DNA from: Perilla frutescens | Lineage: Eukaryota; Streptophyta; Magnoliopsida; Lamiales; Lamiaceae | Reading direction: 5' to 3' | DNA length: 64,000 bases | NCBI GenBank assembly: GCA_026008535.1 | Contig: BRKX01000010.1 | Span: forward strand, 5,035,001 to 5,099,000 | Shown: positions 59,765 through 64,000 of the stretch, in pieces | Layout of the letters: every line of letters starts with the position of its first letter | Numbering within the stretch: the first letter of the stretch is position 1 | The notes under the pieces: generated by a model | The model's input: the letters and a program-made list of their open reading frames with translations, nothing else | The model's database searches: none | Told to the model about the DNA's origin: nothing | Program-made: the position numbers and the translations under genes

Positions 59765-61480
59765 AACTTTTTCTCTTTTCTTTTGGTTTGGGATTTGTAA
59801 TTTTGTATGTTGATCTTTCCTCCTACCAGAATGAATACCTCTGAATTATAGCTCGTTTCGTTTCATAATATTTGATCTTTTAACATTTTAATCTTATCTC
59901 GAATTATTTGATGTTTTAGATATTTTATCAGTTTCTTCCATTTTATTTATATCAAAACACTATAAAATCTCCTACATTAACTTATTTTTTATAGATGAAA
60001 TTTATTTCATAAAATTTGATTGAGGTCGAAAGAGCAATAAGAGGGTATATTTGTCTCTCTCTCTTTTTTTTTTTACTTCTTAATTTTTATTTAAAAAGCT
60101 AAAATACCAACTATTGTAAAAGAGAATGAGTATTACTTGTTCGTAATTAAGGTACCCGATTTATTTTGATTGATTGTTAGTAATAAATTATGACAATGCG
60201 AGATCAAGTCATTATTATACCATTATCTATAGTGAAATTTTATCATTTATATATATTATTTTTTTGGGTAAAAAATTATTGTTCTCGTTGTATTTCACCT
60301 AGCTAAGACCAATGTTGCATGTGCTAAACTTTGAAAAAACATCGATGCAATGCTACAAGTGAACATATATCAATTTATTGTAGATTGATAAAATAAATAT
60401 CCATATCAATAGTCATTATTATACAATTATCAATATCGTTTTATAATTTTTAACATGATTGAGATATAAATATTTGACAAATATACATCTCCCTACAAAA
60501 TTCTATTAAGATATATATATTTCTATAAATATAAAGATTTCTCTCTCCCTCTATTAAAAAAATGAAATTTTGGAGAAATTTCACAGGATTGAAATTAAAA
60601 GAACGTGTAAAAATATATTTTTCTTGAAATTTAGGGGGTAGATCCCAAATTCAACATTTTAACAATTAAGTTCTGATATAATTCCTTATATTTTTTTTGC
60701 CACACCCAACTTTTATAATATACTATATGAAATATAGAAATTAATAATTACTTTGATCTTTAATGTTATTTTATCAAAAAATGGAATGGCATCGTTGGAA
60801 GTGAAAAGGATGTATTAGTAAGTGAAAATGTAAAATATAGAAATTTATAATTACGTACTTTGACCTTTAAGGTTATTGTGTTAAAAAAATAGATTGATAT
60901 AGTTGGAAATGAAAAATATATAAGCTCAATTTGGTTACGTGGTCCAATTTAATTTTATTTTTTTTTTTTAAAAAAGAAGGAAGAGAAAAACAAAAAGAAA
61001 AGATAACGACTGCAAATAAATATTTATTTCATTAAGAGTTAAATAGATTTTTTAAGTAAAAGCAATATGATATAAATAAGTGACATTCAAAGCCGAAAAT
61101 TGTCTGTTATCCAAATTTCACCCTGATTTTGTTTCGCTTTCATTGTATCTTTTAAGGTAATTTATGCTATATTTTGATATAACCATCATTTCCCGATAGT
61201 TAGGACATCTATTTTAAGCATAATATTATTTTGCAAATAACTATTTATTTTATGAAAATACAATTGTTTCATTGTTGGTCGTGACTTATTTTCAAAGTCT
61301 AGAACATATATAAAACACAATATATACAAACTCACAAAAAATTATATTAGACGATCTAACATGTCATACTCTATTGGACCCAAAAATCTTAAACGCTTGA
61401 CCCAAATCACCCTATAGCCCACTTACACTAGGCGCGTGCCACATTTTTTATTTTGTTAATTTTGTTTTTTAATTCTGGAC
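59765..61480. other. AT-rich intergenic region
   Basis: No gene, SINE or complete transposon recognised. Confidence 0.4.
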
Positions 61481-61487
61481 GCTAATC

Positions 61488-61853
61488 GAAATCTTAGTGA
61501 AACACTTGATTTCTTATATCATGTTTTTTTTGTGAAAAAATATTAATTGAAGTGGGGGTTTTGAATTCGTCTCAATTACGGTTTAATAATTCCAACCTAT
61601 GATTTAGATTATTATTTTTTTAAATGTAGAGTGCAATACACGAGACGCTTGATAAAAAATAAATTAATTCACTTTTATTTTATTACACAAATTCCATTAT
61701 AGGGTATACTGATGTATCACCCATACGATACACGAGAACATTGTATTATTTGTAATATTTCTTTTAAGATATTTTGTATTATTAAATAAATTTTAAATTT
61801 AATGTGTAATCATGATTAAAACTTTACAATCTTGTATATATATGATAGCAAAT
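61488..61853. repeat. Direct repeat, copy 1
   Basis: GAAATCTTAGTGAAA, TGAAGTGG.GGTTTTG, CTCAATTACGGTTTA, then CATACGATACACG and TTTTAAGATATTTTGTA recur in the same order at 63539-64000. Confidence 0.8.
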
Positions 61854-62275
61854 GCTAGTGAATTGTGATTTCCATTGTATTAAGTTATATATATTGTATA
61901 ATTACTATTAATCATCTATAATTTTTTCTTATTTCATACAATTCCACGTACGTACGTCATTATATTTCTATATTTTTTTCCTAAATTTCAATTCTATAAT
62001 ATTTCTAGTTAAATTAGTGCATTAATTTCAACAAAAAGAACAGTTGCGTCATAGTACTCCACAGAAATAAAATATGCAGAAACCAATATGAAAAATTATA
62101 TTTAAAACTAATTAAAAATCAATATAACACTTATATAATTAACTTAGTAGAAAACGTGCATTCAATATTAAATTATTACCTAAGGTTTTTGTTTACTCAA
62201 ATAAAATTATATTATTTATACATACATGGGTAACTTATAAGTATAATTTTGCACATTTACTTTAAGGGGCATTTG

Positions 62276-63242
62276 GTATTCATATACGTATATCAAGTAT
62301 GTGTATCAAAATGACCCATGCCCATAACTTGTGTTTGGTATATTAGTATATGGATATCAAATTGATATCTTTGATATACTCATATCCCCACTTTTAACAT
62401 ATCTCATGTACCAATATTTGCACTGATATCATATCTCATCCGGAAAAACCCTCATTTCTCCTTTTCTCCTCCTCCCCAAATTCCACTGTTCTGGGGAAAT
62501 TGTTTGCATCTTCAAAAATCTTGTTTCAGCAGTTCATCCGCAGGTAAAAGTTTCTGAATTCCTTATTCTTCACTTCGTGAAAAATAGGATTGTCGTTAGA
62601 TGAGAGATAAGTTGAGAGTAATTCCACCATTTTTTCCCGATTTATGCATTCTTCAAATATGCATTGTTGCATTTCTATCTCTCTATGTGTATAAAGATTT
62701 ATTATTTTTCTGATTGAAGCTGAATAATGTTTGCGATTCCTAGTTTTGCCGGTTTTCTTCTGTTTGAATATGAGTTCGTGCATAAATTATTCCGAGTTTT
62801 AAAATTTGAATTTTGATTTTTAAGTATTTATTTTTCTTGATTTTGGGGCTTCGAGTGTAGAATTCGTAGAATCTGGGTGATTTTTTTGAAGGAAAATCAG
62901 TGGAATTTGAATTTTGTATGCTCGATTTTTTTAAATTTTTTCGAGAAGTTGTTTGGTGGATTGTTGTCGTGCTTTGGCTTGTGTGATTGTTTTGTTTCCA
63001 TTCTAATATCGGAATGGAGCAAAGAGAGGAAGGTGAATTCCCTCCAGATAAGCAGTTGTCTCAGCATCGGATAAGCATTTTGATGATGTATTTTTATTTT
63101 TTTAAAAATCAGGATTTGATATCTCATATAAGAAAAGTTCATTCCAAACACAGATATCATATATCAATCTGATACTCATACTTGATATCTGATACCCATA
63201 TTTGATATCTGATATACCGGTATATAGATACCAAACGCCCCC
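62276..63242. mobile_element. MITE-like element (PIF/Harbinger style) with transcript-like core
   Basis: Ends GGGGCATTTGGTATTC and, inverted, GGGGGCGTTTGGTATC, with TTAA immediately outside both (62272-62275, 63243-63246) and many GATATC motifs subterminally. The core (about 62455-63100) is less AT-rich and resembles a 5' leader followed by an intron (CCGCAG/GTAAAAG near 62541). Superfamily uncertain because TTAA could be read as TTA or TAA. Confidence 0.55.
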
Positions 63243-63538
63243 TTAAATATATGCAATATAAGAAACATAATCATTGTAACATGCTCTAAATTGAAAATAC
63301 CCACTTTTGTATGTATAATTATCACATATGAAGTATTTCAATATATGAATAATAATTGTACAGTGAGATAATGCATAACTAAAACATGCATGTTTAAGAT
63401 AAAACATTGTACTAAATGAATATATATACTATTTATGGTGACTATCTTATTACACTATGATATATATATTTGGGTGGGGAAATCTAATCCTACGATTTAT
63501 AATGATTATTTCGTGTGTTGATACAATATATATAGAGA

Positions 63539-64000
63539 GAAATCTTAGTGAAATGCTGAATTTGTTATATGATGTCAGCTTTTTTTTGTGAAAAAAATAC
63601 AAATTGAAGTGGTGGGTTTTGCATGCATCTCAATTACGGTTTATTAATCCCAATTATAATTTAGATTAAATTTTGAAAAATAATAATTATATAGCGAAGT
63701 GCACGAGACGCCTCGTAAAAAAATAAATTAATTTAATCTCGATTATGATTTAGATTAAATTTTAAAAATTAATAATTATATAGCGAAGTGCACGAGATGC
63801 CTCATTAAAAAAATAAATTAATTTATTTTAATCTTAGTACCCAAACTCCATTGTAGGGTACACTGGTGTATCATTCATACGATACACGATAATATTTTAT
63901 TATTTGTAATATATCTTTTAAGATATTTTGTAATATTAAATAAATTTAAAATTTAATAATGTAATCATTTGGGAGATTAAAACTTTACAATCTCGTATAT
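63539..64000. repeat. Direct repeat, copy 2, running off the window
   Basis: Matches 61488-61853 at about 2.05 kb offset. It contains an extra internal duplication (TTATATAGCGAAGTGCACGA at about 63687 and again at about 63777). Confidence 0.8.

Overview
This is nuclear DNA of a plant, most probably a eudicot. The genes are split by short GT-AG introns, the intergenic DNA is very AT-rich, and the repeats are plant-typical: hAT-, Mutator-, Stowaway- and Harbinger-like small transposons, tRNA-derived SINEs, solo LTRs, and an LTR element with a tRNA-Met primer site. No ribosomal RNA, tRNA gene, CRISPR array or bacterial signal was seen. An asterid (perhaps Lamiales) origin is a guess from protein flavour only.

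Five protein-coding genes could be rebuilt exon by exon, and every join keeps the reading frame. (1) SURF1-type cytochrome c oxidase assembly factor, minus strand, 5931-10249, 6 coding exons, 336 aa, probably with a 5'UTR exon near 11.9 kb. (2) Ribosomal protein L9 (uL6), minus strand, 16699-17413, 2 exons, 194 aa, with a telo-box and TGGGCY motifs upstream. (3) An NPF3.1-like NRT1/PTR transporter, plus strand, 30824-34966, 4 exons, 581 aa. (4) An ACD11-like glycolipid-transfer-domain protein, plus strand, 40410-41553, 5 exons, 244 aa. (5) Plastidial pyruvate dehydrogenase E2 (LTA2 type), minus strand, 42138-44573, 6 exons, 462 aa, convergent with gene 4. These are unrelated housekeeping or transport genes (mitochondrion, ribosome, plasma membrane, lipid transfer, plastid), not a functional cluster.

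Much of the remaining sequence is transposon-derived. The most striking element is at 45514-50154: LTR-gag-LTR-gag-LTR, sharing the central LTR and flanked by a single ATCAT target duplication. It has a primer site and a zinc-knuckle Gag but no protease, integrase or reverse transcriptase, so it is a non-autonomous TR-GAG-like element in tandem form. Three solo LTRs with matching 5-bp target duplications lie at 13038-14572, 18491-20267 and 26921-27528; the last is nested inside a hAT-like element. A 1.8-kb hAT-like element at 21224-23061 carries an internal array of about 200-bp repeats. A 1.8-kb Harbinger-like element at 35090-36931 retains a decayed ORF1 piece. Several SINEs, some with clear target duplications, are also present, one of them caught in a later 410-bp tandem duplication.

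Layout: 1-5.9 kb repeats; 5.9-12 kb SURF1; 12-16.7 kb solo LTR and a MITE; 16.7-17.5 kb RPL9; 17.5-30.7 kb repeats; 30.8-35 kb NPF3.1-like; 35-40.3 kb repeats; 40.3-44.7 kb GLTP gene and plastid E2; 45.5-50.2 kb tandem TR-GAG; 50.2-64 kb repeats with no gene recognised. Transposon boundaries rest on visual matching of termini and target duplications, not on a repeat-library search.
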